Under the pieces are notes generated by a model. That model saw nothing but the letters and a program-made list of their open reading frames with translations. It searched no databases and was not told the DNA's origin. The translations under genes were made by a program, and so were the position numbers. Positions 26,759 through 38,281 of a stretch of DNA of 64,000 nt are shown in pieces. The DNA is from Actinobacillus indolicus (GTDB lineage Bacteria; Pseudomonadota; Gammaproteobacteria; Enterobacterales; Pasteurellaceae). Location of the stretch: assembly GCF_901764975.1 (NCBI RefSeq), contig NZ_CABFKH010000009.1:1-64000 (forward strand). Reading direction: 5' to 3'. The first letter of the stretch is position 1, and each line of letters begins with the position of its first letter.

Positions 26759-26792
26759 TTAAAATCCAATTTGAAAAACGTTTAATAAAACA

Positions 26793-26811
26793 GACCGCTT
26801 GTGATGCGGTC
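26793..26811 (-). terminator. terminator after prc containing an uptake-signal core
   Basis: Stem GACCGC/GCGGTC with a 7-base loop, followed on the minus strand by TGTTTTATT. The core ACCGCTTGT (26794-26802) forms one arm and loop. Lies about 26 bases past the prc stop. Confidence 0.7.
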
Positions 26812-26837
26812 CGTAAGTTGAAGTATTATAACCGAGA

Positions 26838-28850
26838 TTATTGTTTTTTATCAAATTGTAACCAATCAACCATCATTTTCTCTGTTTCTTTTAAGAAGAA
26901 ATCTGGAGCCTCGTAGTCTTTTGGCAACTGCTCAATATCCTTGATCTGCTTTTTACCTTCACGTTTGAAACGTGCATTTAAATCTTTCAAACGCTTAGCT
27001 TCATCCGCTTTATTCTCAGCAAGACGCTCTTCTAAATTTAGTGAGGTAAATTTGCGATCATCACGTTCTTTTCGAATTGCAATATCCTCATTTAAAGTAA
27101 TAAACTCTGGATCTTTGGCAATACGCTCTTCATGTTTCTCAGTTAATTGTGAAACCGCAGCGCGTGCTGTTCCTGTTTCACTATAGGTTGCTGCAGGAAT
27201 CTTATCCCAAGGTAACGCATTATCTTCAAAGCTTTCACCTGTTTTCTCTGCATTAATAATTGCAGGGAAATTAATATCTGCATCCACCCCTTTTAATTGG
27301 GTACTGCCACCATTAATTCGATAGAATTTTTGGATGGTATATTGAATAAAGCCCAATGGTTCCTGATCCAAATCATAAACCATATTTAATGAACGACTTT
27401 GTTGAACAGTCCCCTTACCGAAGGTTGTCTGCCCCACAATAATTGCACGATTATAATCTTGCATTGCGGCTGCAAAAATTTCAGAAGCAGAAGCACTATG
27501 ACGGTTTATCATTACCATAATGTCACCATCATATTCAGTCATATTACTTGGGTCTTCATGAACTTTAATACGGTTAAATGCATCGCGGACTTGAACAACT
27601 GGACCTTCTTTAATAAATAATCCTGTCAATTCAACAACTTCTGTTAAAGAGCCACCACCATTTTCACGTAAATCAATAATTAGACCATCCGCTTTTTTGG
27701 TTTTCATTTCAGCTAATAGTTTACGAACATCTTTGGTTAAGCCGATATAGAATCCAGGGATTTTAATCACAGCAATGTTCTTACCCTCGACTTTATTCAT
27801 CGTCAATTTCGCAGCACTATCTTCCAAGCGAACAGTATCTCGAACCAAAGTGATAATTTGTGTTTTTCCACCTTTTTCAGGTTCAATTTCCAAATAAACT
27901 TTAGAGCCTTTTTTACCTTTAATTTTGTCAACGACATCATCAAGACGCCAGCCAATCACATCTTCAATTTTATCTGCAGACTGACCAACACCAACAATTT
28001 TATCTCCAGCGCTGATCTTTTTACTTCTTGCCGCAGGCGCACCAGGCACTAAAGATTTAATTTTGGTAACATCATCTTCCATCTCAAGCGTTGCACCAAT
28101 ACCTTCTAAAGAAAGATTCATGCTTTCTTGGAAGCGTTTAGCTGCTCTTGGTGAAAGATAACTGGTATGCGGATCAATTTCACGAGCGAAGGCATTCAAG
28201 TACACTTGTAAAATATCATCGGCTTTATTTTGTGTTAAACGACGAATCGCTAAGTTATAGCGTTTAATTAACGTTTTCTTTATTTCAGGCCACTTTTTAT
28301 CTTTTAAATAAAGGCTGATGATGTCGTTTTTAACACGTTGTTTCCATAACTCATCCGCTTCGGCTGTTGTTTTTGGAAAAGGTGCTTTCTCACGATCATT
28401 TTCAATTTGATCGTTTCCTGTTAGATATGGCTCTTTGTCTAATAATGAAAGTGCATATTTATAACGTTCATAGCGACGCTTTGTCATTAAATCATACATT
28501 TCAAATGGGATATCTAGCTTACCTTCATACAAAGCATCATCTAACTGCGTTGCATATTTTGCCTTCATCGCATCAATATCTGATTGTAAAAAAGTATTAT
28601 GGGCACCATCTAGCCAATCCACGTAACGATTAAAAATTTTCTCTGAAAACGCATCATCTAATTTAAACTTATGATAGTGAGACTGTGTTAAACGTGCAGT
28701 TACTCTTTTGGTGGAAAGACTGTGCTGTGCTGTTGGCTGTGGAATAATCAACTCACTTTCTTTCATTTCTGGCTCGATAGCGAATACGCTATGAGTAACA
28801 AAAGCGCTCAACCATAAACCTAAAACAGCAGATAATTTACTCTTTTTCAT
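26838..28850 (-). CDS. prc: carboxy-terminal processing protease Prc (Tsp)
   Basis: Periplasmic serine protease of 670 residues (E. coli 682). A signal peptide (residues 1-24, ending VFA) and a helical N-terminal domain precede a PDZ domain (about 245-325, NLSLEGIGATLEMEDD). The catalytic domain has the likely Ser/Lys dyad S454 (RHSASASEIF) and K479 (TTFGKGTVQQ), spaced 25 apart as in E. coli Tsp. It degrades tagged periplasmic proteins and, in E. coli, murein endopeptidase MepS. It follows proQ, the same order as in E. coli. Confidence 0.95.
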   Translation of the reverse strand: MKKSKLSAVLGLWLSAFVTHSVFAIEPEMKESELIIPQPTAQHSLSTKRVTARLTQSHYHKFKLDDAFSEKIFNRYVDWLDGAHNTFLQSDIDAMKAKYATQLDDALYEGKLDIPFEMYDLMTKRRYERYKYALSLLDKEPYLTGNDQIENDREKAPFPKTTAEADELWKQRVKNDIISLYLKDKKWPEIKKTLIKRYNLAIRRLTQNKADDILQVYLNAFAREIDPHTSYLSPRAAKRFQESMNLSLEGIGATLEMEDDVTKIKSLVPGAPAARSKKISAGDKIVGVGQSADKIEDVIGWRLDDVVDKIKGKKGSKVYLEIEPEKGGKTQIITLVRDTVRLEDSAAKLTMNKVEGKNIAVIKIPGFYIGLTKDVRKLLAEMKTKKADGLIIDLRENGGGSLTEVVELTGLFIKEGPVVQVRDAFNRIKVHEDPSNMTEYDGDIMVMINRHSASASEIFAAAMQDYNRAIIVGQTTFGKGTVQQSRSLNMVYDLDQEPLGFIQYTIQKFYRINGGSTQLKGVDADINFPAIINAEKTGESFEDNALPWDKIPAATYSETGTARAAVSQLTEKHEERIAKDPEFITLNEDIAIRKERDDRKFTSLNLEERLAENKADEAKRLKDLNARFKREGKKQIKDIEQLPKDYEAPDFFLKETEKMMVDWLQFDKKQ

Positions 28851-28879
28851 ACTATTCCTATTACCCAGGATTTATATTA

Positions 28880-29413
28880 CTATCGTTTGCCTTTACTAAA
28901 TTTGCTTTCTAAAGCGGCTAAACTTTCTAATGAAGCTTTTGGTGCTTCTTGTTTTCTTGCATCTGTACGTTTTTTCGCATTTTCTTCACGCGCTTTTTGT
29001 TTGAAGAAAGCTTTACGCTCTTCTTTACGTTTTTCTTTCATTTGCTGCGCACGACGCTCTGAATAAGCGGCTTTTGCCTCAGCTAAAGATTGTGCGGCAT
29101 GAGCAGCTTGAGTAGCATCTACAGTTCCAGCATCTTCACCTAGTAATCCAACACGTACAGCACCTTCTTTACAAGCATGTAAATAACGCCAACTCATGGT
29201 ATAAGCTCGTAATGTCTGACGTAATACGGTTTTACTTACTTTATCATTCTCTAAGGCTATTGCAAGGTCTTGAAACAACCCAATTTTGAGCGGTTTTGCT
29301 TCCCCCTCTAAACTAAAACAAAGAGGGAATTTTTCAGCCAAATAAGCAATGGCATCTTTGATTGGAAGGGCTGTTTTTTGATTTTGAACGTTTTCTAGTT
29401 GTTGTTCAGACAT
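28880..29413 (-). CDS. proQ: RNA chaperone ProQ
   Basis: FinO-domain RNA-binding protein, 177 residues from the chosen start. The FinO domain (about residues 20-115) has [55 protein letters not shown]; a Lys/Arg/Ala-rich linker follows. The C-terminal Tudor-like domain of E. coli ProQ (232 residues) is missing, as in other short Pasteurellaceae-type forms. An in-frame ATG lies at 29425, but the one at 29413 has GGAA 8 bases upstream and is preferred. It binds structured sRNAs and mRNA 3' ends. Upstream of prc. Confidence 0.9.
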   Translation of the reverse strand: MSEQQLENVQNQKTALPIKDAIAYLAEKFPLCFSLEGEAKPLKIGLFQDLAIALENDKVSKTVLRQTLRAYTMSWRYLHACKEGAVRVGLLGEDAGTVDATQAAHAAQSLAEAKAAYSERRAQQMKEKRKEERKAFFKQKAREENAKKRTDARKQEAPKASLESLAALESKFSKGKR

Positions 29414-29670
29414 AGTATTTTCCATATTTAAATGAAGAGTTCGCAGTTTAACTTAGTCCCAAAACAATGGGCATAAAATGTTGCCTACTATATTTTATTT
29501 ACTATAAGTAGTCCATAGGCTTTCCAATAAGTTCATCTATTATCACTGAAATTTTTTTATTCCTACATATAGCAAAATAATATTTGCCTTCCATTTAGAG
29601 AAATGCTCTAATGTCAAGGCGTTGAAATTTTCAACATTTTTAGTACTATCTCGTAATACAAGGACAACTT

Positions 29671-29883
29671 ATGTCAAAATTAACAGGAACAGTTAAGTGG
29701 TTTAATTCTGTGAAAGGATTCGGTTTCATCGCGCCAGAACAAGGCGGTGATGATGTATTCGTACATTTTTCAGCAATTATTAGTGAAAACTCTTATCGTA
29801 ATTTAAAAGATGGCGATAAAGTAGAATTTGAAGTCCAATCATCTGAACGCGGTCCATCTGCCACAAATGTTAAGGTAATCTAA
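29671..29883 (+). CDS. cold-shock domain protein (CspA family)
   Basis: A 70-residue single OB-fold protein with RNA-binding motifs RNP1 (KGFGFI) and RNP2 (VFVHF), and the N-terminal [15 protein letters not shown] of CspA-type proteins. It binds single-stranded RNA and acts as an RNA chaperone. The 245-base gap before it includes an AT-rich leader with a small dyad GTTGAAATTTTCAAC (29624-29638) and the ribosome site AAGGA. A long leader fits the thermosensing 5' UTR of csp mRNAs, but no cold box can be claimed. The exact paralogue (CspA, C, D or E) is not resolved. Confidence 0.92.
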   Translation: MSKLTGTVKWFNSVKGFGFIAPEQGGDDVFVHFSAIISENSYRNLKDGDKVEFEVQSSERGPSATNVKVI

Positions 29884-29905
29884 TAATCTCGCCTAGTTAA
29901 ATGAT

Positions 29906-29935
29906 AAAGCCATTTGTCTGTTTACAAATGGCTTT
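29906..29935. terminator. bidirectional terminator between csp gene and trxB
   Basis: 12-bp perfect stem AAAGCCATTTGT/ACAAATGGCTTT with a 6-base loop, lying between the convergent csp gene and trxB, close to both stops. Confidence 0.75.
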
Positions 29936-29942
29936 CAGTTCA

Positions 29943-30956
<1,014 letters not shown>

Positions 30957-30960
30957 TCAA

Positions 30961-31809
30961 TTAATATAATAGGGAATAGAGTTGTCGACGATATTTTGCC
31001 ACTAACGGATCTGCATTTCCCATCGCTGAAAGGATAGCTAAAAATTGAGTCTTTATCTCGCCATTCCCCGCACTAAGATCTTTTTTCAACCATTCAAATA
31101 GCAAATTTAACGCCTCTTCATTTTTTCCAACTTGATGAAGTTGGTTCGCTAATTTAACGGCAATATCAGGTTTTTGCGTCTTTGCATACTCCGCTTGAAG
31201 TTGCTGAATTTCTGGTGAATCTGCGGCTTGTTCTAATAAACGAATTTGATCTTGTAAGCCTTGCCAACGACTGTCTCTATCTTGAATCGGGATCTGCGCT
31301 AAAATGTCTCTGGCCGGTTCAATCTGCTTCATCGCAATATAAGTTTCTGCGTACAGTAACCCAAAATCGCTATTTTTCTTCTCTGTTAATTCCCATGCAT
31401 TTTTTAATAAGGGAAGCGCTAAGTCATATTGGCTTACTTCTAAAAATTCAAGCGCCTGAGCAAACTTTAACTCTTCTTCTTTCGGAAGAATATTACTCAA
31501 ACGAATACGTAGTTCCTGTTCACTCACGACGCCTTGAATCGCATCGACAGGCTGACCATCTGCAAAAAAATAGCTCGTTGGTACCGCTTGTACGCGGAAC
31601 TGTGATGCAATCATAGGATGCTCATCACAATTAATAATCGCTAATAAAAATTGCTTTGGATATTCATCGGATAAACGTCGAAAAAGCGATTCCATCTCTA
31701 ATGAACGAGGTTCACGTGGTGAAATAAAATGAAAAACTACAGGCACTTCGGCTGTTGCATTAACTATTTCACTGAAGTTGGTTTCATTAACATTAATAAT
31801 ATAATCCAT
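30961..31809 (-). CDS. cnoX: chaperedoxin CnoX (YbbN) homologue
   Basis: 282 residues from the chosen start: an N-terminal thioredoxin fold (1-110) and C-terminal TPR-like helices ending in KYRRQLYSLLY, the conserved GroEL-interacting tail. E. coli CnoX is a holdase that passes substrates to GroEL and DnaK after bleach stress. The CxxC-position cysteine of E. coli (SQHC) is Ser here (SPREPRS), so no thioredoxin active site remains, but the Cys equivalent to E. coli C63 is kept (C61, INCDEH). The frame is open to 31836, but AAGGA falls inside that extension, 6 bases before the ATG at 31809. Confidence 0.9.
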   Translation of the reverse strand: MDYIINVNETNFSEIVNATAEVPVVFHFISPREPRSLEMESLFRRLSDEYPKQFLLAIINCDEHPMIASQFRVQAVPTSYFFADGQPVDAIQGVVSEQELRIRLSNILPKEEELKFAQALEFLEVSQYDLALPLLKNAWELTEKKNSDFGLLYAETYIAMKQIEPARDILAQIPIQDRDSRWQGLQDQIRLLEQAADSPEIQQLQAEYAKTQKPDIAVKLANQLHQVGKNEEALNLLFEWLKKDLSAGNGEIKTQFLAILSAMGNADPLVAKYRRQLYSLLY

Positions 31810-31852
31810 AAGATCCTTAATAATTAAAAGAGACATCCCCCACTTGAAATAT

Positions 31853-32128
31853 TTATTCAGAATGGTAACGGTTAATCACCGTAGATGCGCCACCATTTCC
31901 TAAACAAGCCGAACCATCTGTTGCCGTTGAATAACTCCCATCTCGACAAATCGCAGTCACATTAGAGGGTAAATTTGTAGGAATCTGAGTTTGAGAACCC
32001 ACTGATGTTGATGGAATAATGTTTGAAGATGAATTTATTGCCTTCACCACTTCAACTTTTTTTCCTGAGCTACAAGCAATTAACGCCATCGTCATCATAG
32101 AAAGTGCAATAAAATTGTATTTTTTCAT
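31853..32128 (-). CDS. small lipoprotein with DUF3761-like C-terminus
   Basis: 91 residues from the ATG at 32128. A signal peptide ends in a lipobox (ALIAC) so it is a predicted lipoprotein. A Ser/Thr/Val-rich linker follows. The C-terminal motif CRDGSYSTATDGSACLGNGG has two Cys and glycines in the pattern of small DUF3761 periplasmic proteins. The function is unknown. It lies between mdh and cnoX, 43 bases before the cnoX start, and could share a transcript with it. Confidence 0.75.
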   Translation of the reverse strand: MKKYNFIALSMMTMALIACSSGKKVEVVKAINSSSNIIPSTSVGSQTQIPTNLPSNVTAICRDGSYSTATDGSACLGNGGASTVINRYHSE

Positions 32129-32167
32129 AACTAAGTCCAAGAAAATTTTATTATAAGTAAGATATAA

Positions 32168-32201
32168 ATAAAAAGCCGAAAACAGTGACTGTCTTCGGCT
32201 T
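32168..32201 (-). terminator. terminator after mdh
   Basis: About 14-bp stem (AAGCCGAAAACAGT against ACTGTCTTCGGCTT, one mismatch) followed on the minus strand by TTTATTTATATC, 35 bases past the mdh stop. Confidence 0.85.
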
Positions 32202-32235
32202 ACATAATGACGATTTTATCGTGAAATTTCAAGGA

Positions 32236-33180
32236 TTAACCGTTGACAAATTTCTCGCCTAATTCAATATCTGCTTTTAGCGTTGGGATCATGCCTTGAA
32301 TTGCGGCTTCTTCATAAGTACTAATTTCACCAATTGGTAATAATTCTTCCACACCATTTAAGCCTAAAACCACAGGTTGTGCAAAGAAACGTGCATATTC
32401 ACCGTTGCCTTCAACATAGGCATATTCAACCACTTTTTCGCCAGTTAAGCCTTTCAAGACTGAATTTGCAAAACGAGCTGCAGCTTGTGCCATAGATAGC
32501 GTTGCAGATCCGCCACCTGCTTTTGCTTCAACCACTTCAGTACCTGCATTTTGAATTCGTTTTGTTAACGCTTCAACTTCTTCTGCGGTAAAGTCTAATT
32601 TATCTTCTTCATGGGCTTGTGAAAGCAATGGAAGAATAGTAACACCAGAGTGACCGCCAATCACAGGCACTTTCACACGGCTCACATCTTTACCTTTTAA
32701 TTCAGCAACAAAAGTCTCTGAACGTAAAACGTCTAGCGATGTCACACCGAATAATTTACGTTTGTCGTAAACACCGGCTTTTTTCAATACTTCTGCAGCG
32801 ATTGCAACTGTTGTGTTTACCGGATTTGTAATGATGCCTACACAAGCTGTTGGGCAAACTGTCGCCACTTTTTCAATTAAGTTGCGAACAATACCTGCAT
32901 TGATATTAAATAAATCTGAACGATCCATGCCAGGCTTGCGTGCTACACCCGCAGAAATTAATACTAAATTCGTCCCTTCTAATGCTGGGGTTGGATCTTC
33001 ACCTGCATAACCAATGGCTTTTACCGCGGTTGGAATATGGCTTACATCCACAGCGACTCCAGGAGTCACTGGAGCAATGTCATAAAGAGCAAGACTTGAG
33101 CCTGCTGGAAGCTGTAACTTTAAGAGTAAAGCTAGTGCTTGACCGATACCACCTGCTGCGCCTAATACTGCAACTTTCAT
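32236..33180 (-). CDS. mdh: malate dehydrogenase
   Basis: NAD-dependent tricarboxylic acid cycle enzyme, 314 residues, close to the E. coli 312. N-terminal [19 protein letters not shown] binds [23 protein letters not shown] contains substrate-binding arginines; the catalytic His lies in [12 protein letters not shown]. In Pasteurellaceae with an incomplete cycle it often serves the reductive branch to fumarate. It is divergent from argR, as in E. coli. Confidence 0.97.
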   Translation of the reverse strand: MKVAVLGAAGGIGQALALLLKLQLPAGSSLALYDIAPVTPGVAVDVSHIPTAVKAIGYAGEDPTPALEGTNLVLISAGVARKPGMDRSDLFNINAGIVRNLIEKVATVCPTACVGIITNPVNTTVAIAAEVLKKAGVYDKRKLFGVTSLDVLRSETFVAELKGKDVSRVKVPVIGGHSGVTILPLLSQAHEEDKLDFTAEEVEALTKRIQNAGTEVVEAKAGGGSATLSMAQAAARFANSVLKGLTGEKVVEYAYVEGNGEYARFFAQPVVLGLNGVEELLPIGEISTYEEAAIQGMIPTLKADIELGEKFVNG

Positions 33181-33314
33181 AGATTTCTCCTTATAGGTTA
33201 TGTAAATTTAATACTCGAAGTGTATGTAAAATAGTATAGATTTTCAAATAGCAAAGTGTAATTTTGCGACTTAGCGCAAATTTTCGAGAAAAAAAGCCAG
33301 ATTAGATTGTTTTT

Positions 33315-33353
33315 TCTGAATAAATACGCAATAATTTTGCATATTTAATAAAT
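33315..33353. promoter_or_regulatory. candidate paired ARG boxes upstream of argR
   Basis: Two degenerate matches to the ArgR consensus TGAAT-N4-ATTCA start at 33317 (TGAATAAATACGCA) and 33338 (TGCATATTTAATAA), 21 bp apart. This is the centre spacing of tandem 18-bp ARG boxes separated by 3 bp. They lie just upstream of argR and suggest autoregulation, with possible effect on mdh. Matches are 8/10 and 7/10, so this is tentative. Confidence 0.4.
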
Positions 33354-33375
33354 TTTTGAATAAAAAGGATGCGCT

Positions 33376-33837
33376 GTGGAAAAAATTGACTCGCTAAATG
33401 AAGCCTTCAAATCCCTTCTAAAAGAAGAAAAATTTAGCTCTCAAAGTGAAATTGTGACAGCATTGCAAGAGCTTGGATTTGATCATATCAATCAATCCAA
33501 AGTCTCTCGTATGCTCTCAAAATTTGGCGCAGTTCGCACCCGTAATACCAAGATGGAAATGGTTTACCAACTCCCCGCTGAATTAAGTGTTCCAACAACA
33601 TCCAGTCCGCTAAAAAATTTGGTGATTGATATCGACCATAACGATGTATTAATCGTGGTTCGGACAAGCCCTGGTGCAGCCCAATTAATTGCTCGCTTAC
33701 TCGATTCTATGGGGAAAGCTGAAGGCATACTGGGGACGATTGCAGGGGATGATACCATTTTTATCACCCCAACCCGTGAGATGACAATTCCTATCTTAAT
33801 AGAACATATTACAGAGCTTTTTGAGACATCATTCTAA
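33376..33837 (+). CDS. argR: arginine repressor
   Basis: 153-residue transcription factor that, with arginine bound, represses arginine genes and helps resolve ColE1-type multimers. The winged-helix DNA-binding half has [20 protein letters not shown] and [19 protein letters not shown]. The oligomerisation and arginine-binding half has [16 protein letters not shown] and [13 protein letters not shown] (Asp-Asp for arginine). The start is GTG with AAGGA upstream. yfcH starts in the last base of the argR stop (TAATG). Confidence 0.96.
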   Translation: MEKIDSLNEAFKSLLKEEKFSSQSEIVTALQELGFDHINQSKVSRMLSKFGAVRTRNTKMEMVYQLPAELSVPTTSSPLKNLVIDIDHNDVLIVVRTSPGAAQLIARLLDSMGKAEGILGTIAGDDTIFITPTREMTIPILIEHITELFETSF

Positions 33838-34718
33838 TGAACATTTTTATCACTGGCGGAACAGGTTTTATTGGCACTGCGTTATGTCAAGCACTCATTC
33901 AGCAAGGGCATCAATTAACCGTGCTGACCCGCCAACAAGAACCGTCTCAACAAGCGCTGACTTACTGCAAAGATCTTACAGATTTCAGTAATTTCAATCA
34001 GTTTGATGCAGTCGTTAATCTCGCTGGTGAACCTATTTTTGATAAAGCTTGGACAGCGAAACAAAAACAGGCATTACTACAAAGTCGGATTGACATCACA
34101 GAACAACTTGTCGAACGCATTCAAGCGAGTTCAAAACCACCTCATACCTTCATTTCAGGATCAGCAACGGGCTATTACGGCGATCTTCCTTTTGCAAAAA
34201 ATCATGATGAACTGACCGCTTGTGGCAAGGCATTTCCTGCTCAACTTTGCCAACAATGGGAAGCTAGTGCTTTAAAAGCACAGAGTGAAAAAACTCGTGT
34301 CTGTGTGATTCGTACAGGAATTGTATTAGATAAACAAGGCGGAGCATTAAAGCAGATGCTACCACTTTATCGTTTAGGGCTTGGTGGGAAATTAGGTTCA
34401 GGTAAACAACATTGGGCTTGGATTTCCTTAAATGATGAGATTCGAGCTATTTTATTTCTATTGAACAATGACAAATGCCAAGGTGCATTCAATTTAGTTG
34501 CACCGAAATTAACGACAAATGCAGACTTTAATCGAACACTGGCAAGAACATTAAATCGCCCTGCGTTTTTTAGCGTACCTGCTTTTATGTTAAAACTGCT
34601 ATTGGGAGAGCGTTCGCAATTATTACTCGATAACCAACCGCTTGTACCAAAACATTTAACGGATATGGGTTTTGTATTTGAAGATAGCTTAGAAAAAGCA
34701 CTCGAATTTCAGGGCTAG
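33837..34718 (+). CDS. yfcH: TIGR01777 family epimerase-like protein YfcH
   Basis: 293-residue NAD(P)-binding extended SDR protein related to E. coli YfcH. Nucleotide motif ITGGTGFIGTALCQAL, then NLAGEPIFDKAW, SGSATGYYGDL, VCVIRTGIVLD and LGLGGKLGSGKQHWAWI. Substrate is unknown. It overlaps argR by one base and is surely coupled to it. Two uptake-signal cores fall in coding sequence (34215 and 34637). The first, with its AT-rich arm, encodes FAKNHDELTAC, a segment that looks inserted relative to E. coli YfcH. Confidence 0.9.
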   Translation: MNIFITGGTGFIGTALCQALIQQGHQLTVLTRQQEPSQQALTYCKDLTDFSNFNQFDAVVNLAGEPIFDKAWTAKQKQALLQSRIDITEQLVERIQASSKPPHTFISGSATGYYGDLPFAKNHDELTACGKAFPAQLCQQWEASALKAQSEKTRVCVIRTGIVLDKQGGALKQMLPLYRLGLGGKLGSGKQHWAWISLNDEIRAILFLLNNDKCQGAFNLVAPKLTTNADFNRTLARTLNRPAFFSVPAFMLKLLLGERSQLLLDNQPLVPKHLTDMGFVFEDSLEKALEFQG

Positions 34719-34801
34719 ATTCACAAAGTATTTTGCTGTAAACTACGCTCCCGTCCTGATGGTTTATTCCATTCCGAATTTCAACTCTATTTATCACATA
34801 A

Positions 34802-36448
<1,647 letters not shown>

Positions 36449-36460
36449 TTCTTAATACTG

Positions 36461-36512
36461 CAAGCGGTCAGTTTAGTTGCAAATCTTGCAAACAAACTGA
36501 CCGCTTGTTTAT
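36461..36512 (+). terminator. terminator after pyrG built on an inverted uptake-signal pair
   Basis: 14-bp perfect stem CAAGCGGTCAGTTT/AAACTGACCGCTTG around a 19-base loop holding TTGCAAATCTTGCAAA, then TTTATC. The right arm is a full core (36500-36508); the left has G in place of the first A. 13 bases past the pyrG stop. Confidence 0.8.
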
Positions 36513-36586
36513 CTTTCCTCACTAACACATCCAAAGTAGCCATTGACCATAATGACGCTGAACACCGTTAGCATATCAAGCTATGT

Positions 36587-37408
36587 TTATTCTAGCGTTC
36601 CCATTTTACCACTGTGGTAGTCTTGATATGCTTGCAATAAACGCTCTTTAGTATCCATTACAAAAGGACCGTCAAAGAGAATGGGACCTTCTGCTTTTTC
36701 GCCTCCTAGGATGGCAAACTCTACAGGGTCGCTTCCTGAGTGTAGTTCGACTTCATCACCATCACTAAATACTGCCAATCCTTCCGAACCTAGCGTTGAA
36801 TTGTTTTCAAGAGGAAGTCTTCCCTTCGTCACATAAATACCTAATTCTTCTGCCTCAATATTTAAATGTAACACGCTGTTTGGGGATAATTTCACATAAA
36901 CCATAACTGTCTTACTTACAGTTTCCATTGGCCCTGTAATACCCTCAATAGTTCCCACCACGACACTAATTTGAGCCGTCTCGGTTTCAATCAATGGAAT
37001 ATCTTCTTTGTGGAAAGAACGATAACGAGGCTCTAACATTTTTTTGCTTGGAGGCAAACTCGTCCAAAGTTGCAAACCATGACGACCACCTGTAGGCTGT
37101 TCTGCATGAATAATGCCTCTCCCTGCACAGATCCATTGTGCATCTCCAACCCCTAATTTATCTCGAAATCCTGAACTGTCGCGATGTTCAACTCCGCCAC
37201 TTAAAATGTAGCTAATGACCTCAATACCAGCGTGAGGATGTGGACGATCGCCAATCCCTCGATTACTGTCGTGACGATAATGGTCAATAAAAACAAAAGG
37301 ACCGAGAGATTTTCTTTGAAAAAGAGGGAGTGCCCGCCATAACAACATATCACCATCATCAATTGCTTTATTTGCTGGATAAATTGTGGTTAATTTTCTT
37401 ACTGTCAT
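36587..37408 (-). CDS. pirin family protein (second copy)
   Basis: 273-residue bicupin pirin with the full metal site: H57 and H59 (DRPHPHAGIE), H101 and E103 (IIHAEQP). It is only distantly similar to the pirin at 281-1153. It is grouped with an NfsB-like nitroreductase and an MFS transporter, all on the minus strand, suggesting a small detoxification or redox set, although gaps of 174 and 36 bases separate them. Activity (quercetinase or regulator) cannot be told from sequence. Confidence 0.9.
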   Translation of the reverse strand: MTVRKLTTIYPANKAIDDGDMLLWRALPLFQRKSLGPFVFIDHYRHDSNRGIGDRPHPHAGIEVISYILSGGVEHRDSSGFRDKLGVGDAQWICAGRGIIHAEQPTGGRHGLQLWTSLPPSKKMLEPRYRSFHKEDIPLIETETAQISVVVGTIEGITGPMETVSKTVMVYVKLSPNSVLHLNIEAEELGIYVTKGRLPLENNSTLGSEGLAVFSDGDEVELHSGSDPVEFAILGGEKAEGPILFDGPFVMDTKERLLQAYQDYHSGKMGTLE

Positions 37409-37582
37409 ACAAAACTCCTTATTTCATATTTTTATAAATTATTGTGTTATCCATAAATTCAATGATTAGGAAACAAGAAGATCATAAACCAAGACATATC
37501 CTTTGTCTTGATATCATGAAGAAAAAGACTTTTGACAATAATGAAATAATTCACTCAATTTAAACCAAATATTTTTAGCCTC

Positions 37583-38245
37583 TTATTCAACCCATTGCAC
37601 AATTTCCTCAATTGGCTTACGGTACTTAGACTTAATTTCCTTCGCTCGATAGCCAAAAGTCACCATCACAGAAACGCCCCATTCTGTCGGATCAAATATC
37701 CCTTCTTCAGCTAAAATACGATTGACTTCCGCATAGTTAAATCCTTCTATTGGACAACTGTCAATTCCAACGAGAGCTGCGCCGGTCATCATATTCGCAA
37801 GCGCAATGTAAGTTTGCTTACTCGTCCAATCAAACAGAGCTTGTTGACTGTCAGCAATCGGCATATCTTCTTGTTGGAATTTTTTATAAACCGCTAAGGC
37901 TCTACTCATCTGTTCCTCAGTTAATCCGCGTTTTTCAAGGGATGTTCTAAAAAATTCAGAATCATAACGAGCATTTTTCTTCGCTAAAATCACCACTAAG
38001 TAACTGGCATCATCAAGCTGTGTCGCCATTCCCCAGCTTACAGGTTTAAGCTTTTGGCGAATTTCCGCTTTCTGAATCACTAAAAACTTCCAAGGTTCAG
38101 AACCTACAGAACTTGGTGAAAGACGAGCAAGTTCTAGCAGATATTGCATATCTTCACGAGATACTTTACGTTCGGGATCATAATAACGTGTTGCGGCACG
38201 ATATTTAAATGCTCCGAGTACTTGTTCTTTTGAAATACTTTCCAT
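37583..38245 (-). CDS. NfsB-like NAD(P)H nitroreductase / oxidoreductase
   Basis: FMN enzyme of 220 residues with the NfsB layout (E. coli 217): YRAATRYYDPERKVS and LARLSPSSVGSEPWKFLVI bind FMN phosphate and ring, followed by a long helical excursion (about 95-135), then IDSCPIEGFNYAEVNRIL and VMVTFGYRA. It probably reduces nitro or quinone compounds with NAD(P)H. It follows the MFS gene by 36 bases and probably shares its transcript. Confidence 0.88.
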   Translation of the reverse strand: MESISKEQVLGAFKYRAATRYYDPERKVSREDMQYLLELARLSPSSVGSEPWKFLVIQKAEIRQKLKPVSWGMATQLDDASYLVVILAKKNARYDSEFFRTSLEKRGLTEEQMSRALAVYKKFQQEDMPIADSQQALFDWTSKQTYIALANMMTGAALVGIDSCPIEGFNYAEVNRILAEEGIFDPTEWGVSVMVTFGYRAKEIKSKYRKPIEEIVQWVE

Positions 38246-38281
38246 TATTTTTCCTTATTTATTTGCAAAAAATGAATAAAA

